Origin: Streptomyces rubrogriseus | GTDB lineage: Bacteria; Actinomycetota; Actinomycetes; Streptomycetales; Streptomycetaceae | Direction: 5' to 3' | Assembly (NCBI RefSeq): GCF_027947575.1 | Contig: NZ_CP116256.1 | Location: 8,246,001 to 8,310,000 of the forward strand | DNA: 64,000 bases | Shown: positions 50,911 through 59,522 of the stretch, in pieces | How positions within the stretch are numbered: position 1 is the stretch's first letter | Layout: each line of letters begins with the position of its first letter | Notes under the pieces: generated by a model | What the model was told of the DNA's origin: nothing | What the model saw: only the letters and a program-made list of their open reading frames with translations | Databases searched by the model: none | Program-made: the position numbers and the translations under genes

Positions 50911-51342
50911 ATGAACCTCGCCGGCCTCCTTCCGTACGTCATGCCGATCGGCATCGGCCTCCTCGTCGTCCTGCTGCTGTCCCTCGTCCCGGACCCGCAC
51001 CGCCGCCCACTGAACGCCCTCGGGATCGCCGGTGCCGGGGGCGTCTACTTCTCGGGCGGCGGCCTGGGCGCCTGGGAGCTCCCGTTCGGCGCGCTCATGC
51101 TCTACGTCGCCTACCGGGGCCTCACGTCCTGGACGTTCATCGGCATCGGCTGGCTGCTGCACACCGCGTGGGACGTCGTCCACCATCTGAAGGGCAACCC
51201 GATCCTCCCCTTCGCCCACGACTCGTCCCTGGGCTGCGCGATCTGCGACCCGGTCATCGCCCTGTGGTGCCTGCGCGGCGGCCCCTCCCTGCGCGCACTC
51301 CTCGCCGGGCGTCGCGTTCCGCGGCGGCGGGCCGTCACGTGA
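50911..51342 (+). CDS. DUF6010-like membrane protein
   Basis: ATG 50911 lies 6 nt after TAGCGT and has no ribosome-binding site. The 143-residue protein has four hydrophobic segments (MPIGIGLLVVLLLSLVPDPH) and the block GIGWLLHTAWDVVHHLKGNP with several His, then SSLGCAICDPVIALWC. The call rests on resemblance to this family; function unknown. Its end overlaps the convergent gene by 8 bp. Confidence 0.75.
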   Translation: MNLAGLLPYVMPIGIGLLVVLLLSLVPDPHRRPLNALGIAGAGGVYFSGGGLGAWELPFGALMLYVAYRGLTSWTFIGIGWLLHTAWDVVHHLKGNPILPFAHDSSLGCAICDPVIALWCLRGGPSLRALLAGRRVPRRRAVT

Positions 51343-51772
51343 GGGGCGACCCGCCCTGACCGCTCCCCGTGCAGCCGGTCGCCGCCGGCACGTCACGGCA
51401 CCGCTCGTCCTGGTGCGACTGAAGCGCGACGCCACCGAACACGACGACACAGACCAGGCCGACCACGACGGCCTGCCCGGCCACCGTCACCACGGCCCCG
51501 GCCCGCGCGGCGACCGCGGCCGCCACCCCGGCGAGGACCCCGACGCCGCCGACGGCGGCCAGGTAGTTCCACAAGGGATCGGGCGGGACGCTCTCCGCCG
51601 GATCGAGACTCAGTCCGGACAGGAACCAGAGCCCGAAGATCACCGCCAAGGCGATCAACTCCAGGACCACGAGACCGCATCCGGCCCCGATGTCGGCACC
51701 AAGGTCGGCACGGCGCCGACGTCCGGAGCCGGTGGTGGCGTCGAACGCCGGCGGAGCGACAGGCAGGTCCAT
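51335..51772 (-). CDS. Small membrane protein, DUF6234-like
   Basis: The 145-residue protein starts MDLPVAPPAFDATTGSGRRR, then has three hydrophobic segments (LIALAVIFGLWFLSGLSL, LAAVGGVGVLAGVAAAVAA, VVGLVCVVVFGGVALQ) and a short Cys-containing tail. A start at 51808 is possible. No function recognised. Confidence 0.65.
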   Translation of the reverse strand: MDLPVAPPAFDATTGSGRRRRADLGADIGAGCGLVVLELIALAVIFGLWFLSGLSLDPAESVPPDPLWNYLAAVGGVGVLAGVAAAVAARAGAVVTVAGQAVVVGLVCVVVFGGVALQSHQDERCRDVPAATGCTGSGQGGSPLT

Positions 51773-51840
51773 GTCCGCCACTCTGGCCCGCACACGGAAC
51801 GGGCACATGAGTACGCCTACTCAGCTGCCCCAAGAGAAAG

Positions 51841-51874
51841 CGGAAGCCCCGTGGAGAGATCCACGGGGCTTCCG
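51841..51874. terminator. Terminator of tRNA-Arg
   Basis: CGGAAGCCCCGTGG and CCACGGGGCTTCCG form a 14-bp perfect stem with a 6-nt loop, just past the 3' end of the minus-strand tRNA. Confidence 0.9.
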
Positions 51875-51882
51875 CCGCACTG

Positions 51883-51955
51883 TGCACTCGGCAGGATTCG
51901 AACCTGCAACCTTCTGATCCGTAGTCAGATGCTCTATCCGTTAAGCTACGAGTGC
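51883..51955 (-). tRNA. tRNA-Arg (ACG anticodon)
   Basis: On the minus strand GCACTCG pairs with CGAGTGC, and the anticodon loop is CTACGGA with ACG. The A34 of this tRNA is the substrate of TadA encoded at 25508-25963. CCA is not fully encoded. Confidence 0.95.
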
Positions 51956-52103
51956 TTGTCTTGTTCAGTTTTACCGCCGCTCCCGTTCCTTCCGGCCCGT
52001 TCGCGGCGACAGGAAGAACATTACATGACTGCCGCCGTCATGTGAAATCCATTGGCCGCACCCCTTGTGACCTGGGCAAATGCCGGTTGCGGGCGGTCGG
52101 CAA

Positions 52104-52140
52104 CACAGAAGCCCCAGCCGGGTGGGCCGGGGCTTCCGTG
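52104..52140. terminator. Terminator of tRNA-Ser(GCT)
   Basis: GAAGCCCC (52108-52115) pairs with GGGGCTTC (52129-52136), extended by a CAC/GTG outer pair. It follows the minus-strand tRNA. Confidence 0.85.
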
Positions 52141-52146
52141 TTCGTG

Positions 52147-52237
52147 CGGAGGCGGAGGGATTTGAACCCTCGATGGGCTTTAAGACCCAAACCGCATTAG
52201 CAGTGCGGCGCCATAGACCGGACTAGGCGACGCCTCC
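52147..52237 (-). tRNA. tRNA-Ser (GCT anticodon)
   Basis: On the minus strand GGAGGCG pairs with CGCCTCC, the anticodon loop is CTGCTAAT with GCT, and a long variable arm is present. Discriminator G is followed by CA. Confidence 0.95.
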
Positions 52238-52418
52238 AGACAACAGCACCGTCTCGCGGGCGAGCGCGAGTGGCGCGTGCCGATGATGACACAGTTGAGC
52301 GCGCTGTCACCAATCGGCCCCTACGGTACTAGGCGGGCAGGCCGCAGAGCAAAGCCCTTACGGCGTAGTCCACCGGGCCGTCGCGCAACGTCCGGGCGGC
52401 CGGCGCGTTGGTCAGGTC

Positions 52419-52880
52419 ATGTTCCAGGTGACCCGCACCCCCGCCGCCCGCCTCCTCGGCGCCGCCGCCCTGTCCGCCGCCGCCCTCGCCTCCGTCTGCG
52501 CCGCGCCCTCGGCCGCGGTCGCCGGTCCCGCCGCTCCGGAGGGTGACCACCTCACGGTCACCGTCCGCGACGCCGGCCCGGACATGGACGGCACCTACGA
52601 GCTGTACTGCCACCCCGTCGGCGGCGACCACCCCGACACGGAGGGCGCCTGTGCCGTCGTCGACCGCGACACCCGGTGGGGCCAGGAGGTCTTCGCGCCG
52701 GTCCCCGAGGGCACCGTCTGCACCATGCAGTACGGCGGCCCCGCCACCGCGCGCGTCACCGGTACGTGGGCCGGACGCCCCGTCGACGCGACGTACGACC
52801 GGCGCGACGGCTGCGAGATCTCCCGGTGGGACCGCATGGTGCCGCTGCTGCCCGAGGTGGGGGCCCCGGCCCGGTCGTAG
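52419..52880 (+). CDS. SSI-type subtilisin inhibitor-like secreted protein
   Basis: The 153-residue protein has a signal peptide (ARLLGAAALSAAALASVCAA) and an SSI domain with two Cys pairs (ELYCHPVGGDHPDTEGACAV and GTVCTMQYGGPATARVTGTW, then DGCEISRWDRM). SSI proteins inhibit serine proteases such as subtilisin, and the reactive loop lies between the second Cys and YGGP. The ATG at 52419 has a weak ribosome-binding site; GTG 52428 is an alternative. Confidence 0.9.
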   Translation: MFQVTRTPAARLLGAAALSAAALASVCAAPSAAVAGPAAPEGDHLTVTVRDAGPDMDGTYELYCHPVGGDHPDTEGACAVVDRDTRWGQEVFAPVPEGTVCTMQYGGPATARVTGTWAGRPVDATYDRRDGCEISRWDRMVPLLPEVGAPARS

Positions 52881-53054
52881 GGCCCGGACGGTCACCGGTC
52901 ACACGTTCTACGTCACTTCCTCGTGCGACCTCCGTCCCATCCCACACCGTCCGAGGGGCCCCCTCCCTTAGACTCCCTCGCGTGACACGTCGCGGGCCGA
53001 TTGGCAAGATGGCCCAGGCGGTCGGCAAGTGCGGTAACAGGAGGGAAGCGTCTC

Positions 53055-56000
53055 GTGAGCAGCAGGCCATCCCGAGGCGCTGCTCGCCTCGCAGCCATAC
53101 TGGACGCGCTGCCGGACGCGTTGGTCCTGGTCAACGCGAACGGCACCGTGGTCAACGCGAACACCATCGCGCTCGAGGCGTTCGAGACGCCGGGCACCGC
53201 GCTGGTCGGGCGGGGGCTCCTTGATCTGCTGCCGCAGTTCGACTCGCGGCTGATCCCGGGCTCCATGCGGCGCCCCGACCACATCGACCCGCGGGCGCGC
53301 ACCAAGCCGACCCGGATGGTCGCCCGGCGCACCGACGGCTCCGAGTTCCCGGTCGAGGTCACCAGCGCCAACCTGGAGACCGGCCAGCAGGCCTACGACA
53401 CCTACGGCTACACCGGCGACGAGCTGCTGATGCTGGTCGTCCGCGACCTCTCCGGCACCGTCGACACCGAGGCCGAGCTGGCCCGTTCGCAGCGGCAGAC
53501 CGAGATGATCCTGCGGGCCGCCTCCGAGGGCGTCGTCGGCACCGACACCGACGGGCGGATCGTCCTCGTCAACCCGGCCGCCGCGCAGATCCTGGGCTAC
53601 CGGGCCGGTGAACTCGGCGGGCGCGAGCTGCACACCCTGGTCCTGCACTCGCGTGCCGACGGCTCGCCCTTCCCGTACGACGAGTCGCCGCTCGCCGACA
53701 CCCTGCGCTCCGGGCGCAAGCACCGGGTGCGCGGGCAGGTGCTGTTCGCAAAGAGCGGGGACCAGCTGCCGGTCGACCTGACGACCGCGCCCGTGCGCGA
53801 CGGCGACCAGCTCGTCGGCGCCGTGATGACCTTCACCGACCGGCGCCCCTACGACGCCCTCGTCAAGGAGCACGAGGAGGCGGAGCGGCGGCACGCCGAG
53901 GAACTGGAGCGGCTCGCCGAGGAGCACGCCGCCGAGCTGACCGCGCTGCGCCAGCGGCACGTCGCCGAGCTGGAGGAGCTGAAGGAGCAGCACGCGGAGG
54001 AGATCGCCGCGGACGCCGACCGCTACGCCGCCCTCGGCGAGCGGGAGAAGGACCGGTACGAGGCGATCGCCGGGCGGCACGAGCAGCTGCTCACCCTCCT
54101 CGGCGACTCCCTGCGCGGCCCCCTGGACGAACTGCGCCGGGAGCTGGCCGCACTCGCGTCGGACGACGCCGGGCAGTTGTGGCCCGAGGCCAACCAGGTG
54201 CTGCACCACCTGTCGGCCGGCTACTCGCGCATCACCACCCTCATCGACAACGTCCTCGGCTACCAGCGCCTGGACGTGGGCAACGAACAGGTCGCCCGTA
54301 CGAAGGTGATGCTCGACGCCGTCGTCGCGGCGGGTGTCGACGGTGCCGTGGAGCTGATCGGGCCGGGGCGGGTGCAGTTCGCCGTGCACGCGCCGCCGAT
54401 CGAGGCCGAGGTCGACCCCCGGCTGCTGGCCACCGCGCTCGCGCACCTGGTCGCGGACGTCGCCGGCGTCGACGCCACCGGCAACTCGCCCGTGTCGGCG
54501 ACGGGCGGCTACCTGGACAACACCGTCGTGGTCGCGGCGGCGCAGCGCGGCGAGGTCGTACGCATCGAGGTGCGCGGGCCGTACGCCGGGGGAGACCCGG
54601 TGCACGAGCCGATCGTGCGCGGAATCGTGCGGGCGCACGGTGGCGTGCTGCAGACGCACGACGTGCCGGGCATGAGCGGCAGCGCGTTCGTGCTGGAGGT
54701 GCCGATCGGCGGCGGCGCGGGTGCCGTCACCGCCCAGGGCGCCGAGCTCGCGCAGATCGCCCCCGCCGTGCCGGACGCCCCTGCCGACTCGGCCGGTGGC
54801 GTGGGTGCGCAGGGCAGCACCGTGGCCGTTCGCGAACCGGCTCACGGGGGCGGACGGCGGCGGGCCCGCCGGGCCTCCGTCGACGCGTTCCTGGAGAGCG
54901 GGGTCGCCGAGGCGCCGGGCGGCGCGGGAGCCGGGCCCGAGGCGGACTCCGCTCCGACCGGGCGGCGCAGGAGGCGCGCGGCCCAGGCCGAGGCGCAGGC
55001 CGGGGTCGAGGCCCGGGCCGGGGCCAGCGCTCAGGGGCAGGGCGGCGACGTACCGGGTCCGCTGCCCGTGCCCGCGCAGGCGGGGCCCGGCGCGGGTGCC
55101 GGGGCCGGTGGTACCGGGCGTCGGCGGGGACGGCCCGCGGAGAGTTCGGGCGCCGAGACGGCCGGGGTGCCCCAGGCCGCGCTCGGCGGGGTGTCCGAGG
55201 GTGCCGTCGTCATGGCCGGCGAGCACGGCGGCGGGGCCGCGGCGTCCAACACCGGTCTGGGCGGGACCGTGCCGCCACAGGGCGTCCCCGCGCCCACCGG
55301 ACGCCGGGCCGGGCAGGACGGCGGTGAGCAGCACGCGCTGCCTCCGGCGCTGCCCGCGCAGGCCGGCGGGTCGAACCCGGCAGACCTGGCCGACCCGGCG
55401 GACCCTGAGGCCTCCGACCGGCCGACGGGGCGCCGACGCCGTGCCCTGGCCTCCGCCAACGAGCGCGCCGCCGCGCAGGAGGCCGCTCCGCGCCAGGTGT
55501 TCGCCCTGCCGCCCGCCGACGCCGACGCCGACCGTCCTTCCGAGGGGGCGGCAAAGGCTCAGGGACGGGTTCAGGAGCCGGGGCAGGTCCAGCCCGGTCG
55601 GGTCCGGGTGCCGGGACCCGCCGCTCCCGGTGACGCCGTGCCCGACGAGGGCCGCCACGACGCCGTACCGCACGACCAGTCCGAGGACCACACGCCGCCG
55701 CAGCCCCATCCGGCCGAGGCGCCCACGGGACGCCGCCGACGGGCCGGGGCCGCCCGCCCGGCCGACGAACCGGTGCCGGGCCAGGACCAGGCCCAGGACC
55801 AGGACCAGGACCAGCGTCAGACGCGGAGTGCGCCCGCCCAGGGCATCCCGGTACAAGGAGCGCCGCCGGTGCACGGAGCCCCCGTGCCCGCCCCGGCCGC
55901 CGCCCCCCATACCGAGGCACAGGCACCCCGGCCCGCCGAGTCCGGTGCCGACGCCGCGGCGCCCGCCGCCCCGGGAAGCCCGCGCCCGCGCCGCAGCCGT

Positions 56001-57419
56001 GGCCCGCCGCCGCGGACACCCAGGGCGCCGGCACGCCCGTACCGCCCGGCACGCCCGTACTGCCCGGCTCCCCGTACCGCCCGGCGCGGCACCGGCGCCT
56101 GCGGCACCTGCGGCACCTGCCGCCCCGCAGGGCGTTCCCGCCACCACGCCGAGCCGGGGCACCCCGCTGCCGCCCGAGAACGCGCCCGCCCCTCGCGCGG
56201 CACAGCCGCTGCCCGCCGAGGCGTCCGCGCCCGTCGACCCGAACTCGACGCAGGGACGGGCGATCAGTGTGCGGACCCTGGGCCAGGGCGTGCCGTTCAA
56301 CCGGCAGGCGGTCCAGGTGCAGCAGCCGTCGGCGACCCCGCCCCGCACCAGCCGGGCGGCGGCGGCCGACGCCGCAAGCTGGGCACGCCACCCGACCCGG
56401 CGAGCGGCGGGACGGCGCCGTCGGCCCGCCCGCACCCGCCCGCCGAGCAGCCGCCGGGCGCGCAGCCGAAGAAGCAGGCCCCGCCGCAGCCCCCGAGGCA
56501 GGCCCAGGACCAGCCGTCCCTGGCCGGCGGTCAGGGACGGCTCGCGCCGGTCACCGAGGGCGCCGGACGGTCGTACGCCATAGGGGCGCCGGACCGGAAC
56601 GCCGCCGAGGGGCCCGAACCGCTGGACGGACCCGGCGGGGCCGTGGAGGTGGCCGATCCGCCGCGCCCGCAGCCGATGGACGACGAGCTGCCGCCGGAGC
56701 CGCTGGACAACCCGCGCCGGCTGCTGGTGTGGCCCGCGCCGGACGTCTCCACGCAGCAGGCGCTCAGCGACCGCGGCTACCGGCCGGTGATCGTGAACTC
56801 GCGCGAGGAGGTCGACGCGCAGATCGCGGCGTTCCCGGCCGCGCTGTTCGTGGACCCGCTGACCGGGCCGATCACGCGTACGGCGCTCCAGTCGCTGCGG
56901 CAGGCGGCGGTGGCGGCCGAGGTGCCGGTGCTGGTCACGGCCGGGCTCGGACAGGCCTCGCGGGACGCCGCCTACGGCGCCGATCCGGCCGTCCTGCTGA
57001 AGGCGCTCGCGCCCAGGGACAGCGAGCAGCATCCGCCGCGCGTCCTGCTGATCGAGGAGCACGCGGAGATCGCGCTGGCGCTGACCTCGACGCTGGAGCG
57101 GCGCGGGATGCAGGTGGCGCGGGCGGCGAGCGACGCCGACGCGGTGACGCTGGCGGGCCAGTTCCGGCCGAACCTGGTCGTGATGGACCTGATGCGGGTG
57201 CAGCGGCGCCAGGAGGGGTCCGCCGGGATCGTCGACTGGCTGCGCGCCAACGGGCAGCTCAACCGCACCCCGCTGGTCGTCTACACCGCCGCCGTCGACC
57301 AGGACGACCTGCCGCGGCTGGCCTCGGGCGAGACGGTGCTGTTCCTGGCGGAGCGTTCCACCAGCGGTGAGGTGCAGTCCAGGATCGTCGAGCTGCTCTC
57401 GCGGATCGGGACCAACTGA
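53055..57419 (+). CDS. Giant PAS / pseudo-histidine kinase / receiver-like signalling protein
   Basis: GTG 53055 follows AGGAGGG. Domains in order are PAS (residues 8-115), PAS (160-275), a charged coiled coil (280-340), a kinase-like core (345-580) and a disordered linker (590-1180). The linker holds repeated PTGRRRR motifs. Two receiver-like domains close the protein (about 1215-1310 and 1320-1450). The H-box position reads DSLRGPLDELRREL with no His. The last receiver keeps an Asp in VVMDLM. The architecture resembles OsaA-like streptomycete hybrid sensors. Between about 55973 and 56345 the coding frame appears broken three times, so the exact protein is uncertain. Confidence 0.85.
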   Translation: MSSRPSRGAARLAAILDALPDALVLVNANGTVVNANTIALEAFETPGTALVGRGLLDLLPQFDSRLIPGSMRRPDHIDPRARTKPTRMVARRTDGSEFPVEVTSANLETGQQAYDTYGYTGDELLMLVVRDLSGTVDTEAELARSQRQTEMILRAASEGVVGTDTDGRIVLVNPAAAQILGYRAGELGGRELHTLVLHSRADGSPFPYDESPLADTLRSGRKHRVRGQVLFAKSGDQLPVDLTTAPVRDGDQLVGAVMTFTDRRPYDALVKEHEEAERRHAEELERLAEEHAAELTALRQRHVAELEELKEQHAEEIAADADRYAALGEREKDRYEAIAGRHEQLLTLLGDSLRGPLDELRRELAALASDDAGQLWPEANQVLHHLSAGYSRITTLIDNVLGYQRLDVGNEQVARTKVMLDAVVAAGVDGAVELIGPGRVQFAVHAPPIEAEVDPRLLATALAHLVADVAGVDATGNSPVSATGGYLDNTVVVAAAQRGEVVRIEVRGPYAGGDPVHEPIVRGIVRAHGGVLQTHDVPGMSGSAFVLEVPIGGGAGAVTAQGAELAQIAPAVPDAPADSAGGVGAQGSTVAVREPAHGGGRRRARRASVDAFLESGVAEAPGGAGAGPEADSAPTGRRRRRAAQAEAQAGVEARAGASAQGQGGDVPGPLPVPAQAGPGAGAGAGGTGRRRGRPAESSGAETAGVPQAALGGVSEGAVVMAGEHGGGAAASNTGLGGTVPPQGVPAPTGRRAGQDGGEQHALPPALPAQAGGSNPADLADPADPEASDRPTGRRRRALASANERAAAQEAAPRQVFALPPADADADRPSEGAAKAQGRVQEPGQVQPGRVRVPGPAAPGDAVPDEGRHDAVPHDQSEDHTPPQPHPAEAPTGRRRRAGAARPADEPVPGQDQAQDQDQDQRQTRSAPAQGIPVQGAPPVHGAPVPAPAAAPHTEAQAPRPAESGADAAAPAAPGSPRPRRSRGPPPRTPRAPARPYRPARPYCPAPRTARRGTGACGTCGTCRPAGRSRHHAEPGHPAAARERARPSRGTAAARRGVRARRPELDAGTGDQCADPGPGRAVQPAGGPGAAAVGDPAPHQPGGGGRRRKLGTPPDPASGGTAPSARPHPPAEQPPGAQPKKQAPPQPPRQAQDQPSLAGGQGRLAPVTEGAGRSYAIGAPDRNAAEGPEPLDGPGGAVEVADPPRPQPMDDELPPEPLDNPRRLLVWPAPDVSTQQALSDRGYRPVIVNSREEVDAQIAAFPAALFVDPLTGPITRTALQSLRQAAVAAEVPVLVTAGLGQASRDAAYGADPAVLLKALAPRDSEQHPPRVLLIEEHAEIALALTSTLERRGMQVARAASDADAVTLAGQFRPNLVVMDLMRVQRRQEGSAGIVDWLRANGQLNRTPLVVYTAAVDQDDLPRLASGETVLFLAERSTSGEVQSRIVELLSRIGTN
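55973..56345 (+). other. Segment with three compensating frame discontinuities in the sensor gene
   Basis: Plausible family sequence moves through three frames. The annotated frame ends near GGG 55973-55975. The +2 frame then reads KPAPAPQPWPAAADTQGAG, the +1 frame from about 56090 reads ISVRTLGQGVPFNRQAVQV, and the annotated frame resumes near 56340 with GGGGRRRKLGTPPDP. Each step fits one missing base. Confidence 0.7.
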
Positions 57420-57458
57420 GGGCGTCCGCGGCGGCACCGGCCGACGGGTCCCTCCGGG

Positions 57459-58037
57459 TCACCGGTCGACGATGCGGCGGGCCGCCTTCTTGATCGAGGC
57501 ACGCAGGCCGTCGGTGTCGGCGTCCCCGCCACCGACCAGGATGCGTTTCATCTGCGGCACCACGACCGCCCAGTTGGCCATCGCGACCAGCAGGAACAGG
57601 AGGTCGGGCGCCGGGATGGCGTCGGTGATCACGCCGCGCTCCTGGCCGTCCCGCACGGCGGCGACCTTGCGGGCATAGTGCTCCTGGCGCTCGGCCTCGT
57701 GCGGCAGCTCGGCGGTGCCGTACTCCATGCCCTCCCAGAAGAGCAGGCGGAGCAGCTCGGGGTGGGCGGCGTGGTAGTCGAGGAGGCGGTCGATCCAGCC
57801 CTCGATGTCGTCCGGGTCGACGGGGACGGAGATCGCGAGGTCGAGCATCTTCTTCTCGAGGACGGACGCGAACAGCTCGCCCTTGTTGCCGTAGTAGGCG
57901 TAGATCAGCTGCTTGTTGGCCCTGGCCTCGGCCGCGATGCGGTCGATGCGCGCGCCGGCGATGCCGTGGCGGGCGAACTCCGCCACCGCCGCCTCGAAGA
58001 TCCGGGCCTTGGTGGCCTCGGGGTCCCTTGCTGCCAT
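57459..58037 (-). CDS. TetR-family multidrug-sensing repressor (SCO4008-like)
   Basis: ATG 58037 gives 192 residues. The HTH is ATKARIFEAAVAEFARHGIA, GARIDRIAAEARANKQLIYA, then YYGNKGELFASVLEKKM. The C-terminal helices are typical of drug-binding TetR proteins. By position and divergent MFS partner it corresponds to S. coelicolor SCO4008, described as a multidrug-binding repressor of SCO4007. Two similar operators lie in the 135-bp intergenic gap. Confidence 0.92.
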   Translation of the reverse strand: MAARDPEATKARIFEAAVAEFARHGIAGARIDRIAAEARANKQLIYAYYGNKGELFASVLEKKMLDLAISVPVDPDDIEGWIDRLLDYHAAHPELLRLLFWEGMEYGTAELPHEAERQEHYARKVAAVRDGQERGVITDAIPAPDLLFLLVAMANWAVVVPQMKRILVGGGDADTDGLRASIKKAARRIVDR

Positions 58038-58064
58038 GGGGCCAGGGTAGCCGGACGGGCGAAC

Positions 58065-58141
58065 CAACCAACTATTTGGTTGACACGACTCGGGAATGCG
58101 GGCGAGACTCCCCGGGTTAGTTCCAACCAACCAGTTAGTTG
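58065..58141. promoter_or_regulatory. Two TetR operators between the repressor and MFS genes
   Basis: CAACCAA-CTAT-TTGGTTG (58065-58082, perfect arms) and CAACCAA-CCAG-TTAGTTG (58124-58141, one mismatch) share an 18-bp layout. Their starts are 59 bp apart; one lies near each start codon, so both genes can be repressed. Confidence 0.8.
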
Positions 58142-58172
58142 TTAATGCGCGCTCGAAGGAGTCGCTCCGCCC

Positions 58173-59456
58173 ATGCCGTCATCGCCGTCCTCCACCACTC
58201 CCGCCCCCACGTCCACCCCGGCCGCCGGGAGGGTGCCCTCCGGGAAGGGGCCGTCCGGCGCCGCCGCACGCCTCTTCCTCCCCCTGATCGCCCTGTGCAC
58301 CGCCGTGACGGCCGCCAACATCTACCTCGCGGCGCCGCTGCTCCCCCTCATCGCCCACGACATGGGTTCCACCCCGTCGGGGGTCGCCTGGCTCGCCTCG
58401 GTCGCCCAGCTGGGATACGCGGCCGGCCTGCTCTTCTTCGCGCCGCTCGGGGACAGCGTGAACCGGCGCCGCCTGGTCGCCGCCCTCTCGCTGGTCGCCA
58501 CCGCCGCCCTGCTCGCCGCCGCCGCGTCGGCCGGGACCGGCGCGCTCGCGGGCGCCGTCCTGGTCGCCTCGGCCGCCACCGTCGTACCGCAGCTCCTCGT
58601 CCCGCTGGTCGCCGAACGCGCCCCCGCCGACCGCCGGGCCCGGCACGTCGCGGCCGTCATCGCGGGCCTGTTCACCGGCGTCGTCGCGGCCCGGGTGCTC
58701 GGCGGTCTCGCCGGGCAGGCCTTCGGCTGGCGGGCGGTGTTCGTGGGCGCCGCCGTCCTCACCGCCGTACTGGGGCTGGCGACCGCGTACATCCTGCCGG
58801 TGGAGCGGCGACAGCGGCGGGGGCCGCTGTTCGCGGGGCTCGTCGCGATACCGGGACTGGTGCGCCGCTCGCCCGACCTGTGGCGGGCGTGCGTGCGGCA
58901 GGCGGGGATGTACGGCGCCTGGAGCGCCCTGTGGACCTCGCTCGCCCTGCTGCTCACGCAGGACGAGGGGTACGGCATGACCACCGCCGCGGCCGGACTG
59001 TTCGGCCTGTTCGGGCTGGCGGCGAGTGTCGTCGCGCCGCTCGCCGGGGGAATGGTCGACCGGTTCGGCGCGGCCAAGGTCGTACGGTCCGCGTACGCGC
59101 TGGCCGCCCTCTCGGTGCCGCTGTTCTGGCTGGGCGGCCAGGTGATGGCGGCACTGTGCGCCGCAGCCGTCCTGGTGCACGCCGCCCTGGTCGCCTCGCA
59201 CGTCGCCAACCAGACCCTGGCCCTCACCACGACCTCGGCCCCGGCCACCGCCAACACGGCGTACGTCGTCGCCGGCTTCGCGGGCGGCGCGCTGGCCTCG
59301 GCCCTCGCGGGGCCCGCGTTCGGCCACTGGGGCTGGGGCGGCGTGTGCGCCGTGGCGGGGGCCTGGCTGGTGCTGGGGTGGACGGCCACGGCCGTACGCC
59401 CGGCGCGGACTGCGCGCACTCCCGGGACTGCGCGGACCGCGCGGACCGCGCGGTGA
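58173..59456 (+). CDS. MFS exporter (SCO4007-like)
   Basis: ATG 58173 follows GAAGGAG. The 427-residue protein has twelve predicted spans (FLPLIALCTAVTAANIYLAA, FAPLGDSVNRRRLVAALSLV motif A, RVLGGLAGQAFGWRAVFVGA). The C-terminus has a short Thr-Ala-Arg repeat. The pair with the divergent TetR gene and shared operators indicates drug-induced efflux. Confidence 0.92.
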   Translation: MPSSPSSTTPAPTSTPAAGRVPSGKGPSGAAARLFLPLIALCTAVTAANIYLAAPLLPLIAHDMGSTPSGVAWLASVAQLGYAAGLLFFAPLGDSVNRRRLVAALSLVATAALLAAAASAGTGALAGAVLVASAATVVPQLLVPLVAERAPADRRARHVAAVIAGLFTGVVAARVLGGLAGQAFGWRAVFVGAAVLTAVLGLATAYILPVERRQRRGPLFAGLVAIPGLVRRSPDLWRACVRQAGMYGAWSALWTSLALLLTQDEGYGMTTAAAGLFGLFGLAASVVAPLAGGMVDRFGAAKVVRSAYALAALSVPLFWLGGQVMAALCAAAVLVHAALVASHVANQTLALTTTSAPATANTAYVVAGFAGGALASALAGPAFGHWGWGGVCAVAGAWLVLGWTATAVRPARTARTPGTARTARTAR

Positions 59457-59522
59457 GGGCGGAGGGGGTGCCGGGCGGGAGGCCGTGCGGCCCGCCGACC
59501 GGCATCCTCGTGCCCGCGCCGG

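Noticed and set aside
52968..57437. 1489-codon minus-strand frame opposite the giant sensor gene
   Set aside because: Long only because of GC bias; translation is Arg/Gly/Leu-rich without domains, and the plus strand has clear PAS and receiver domains.
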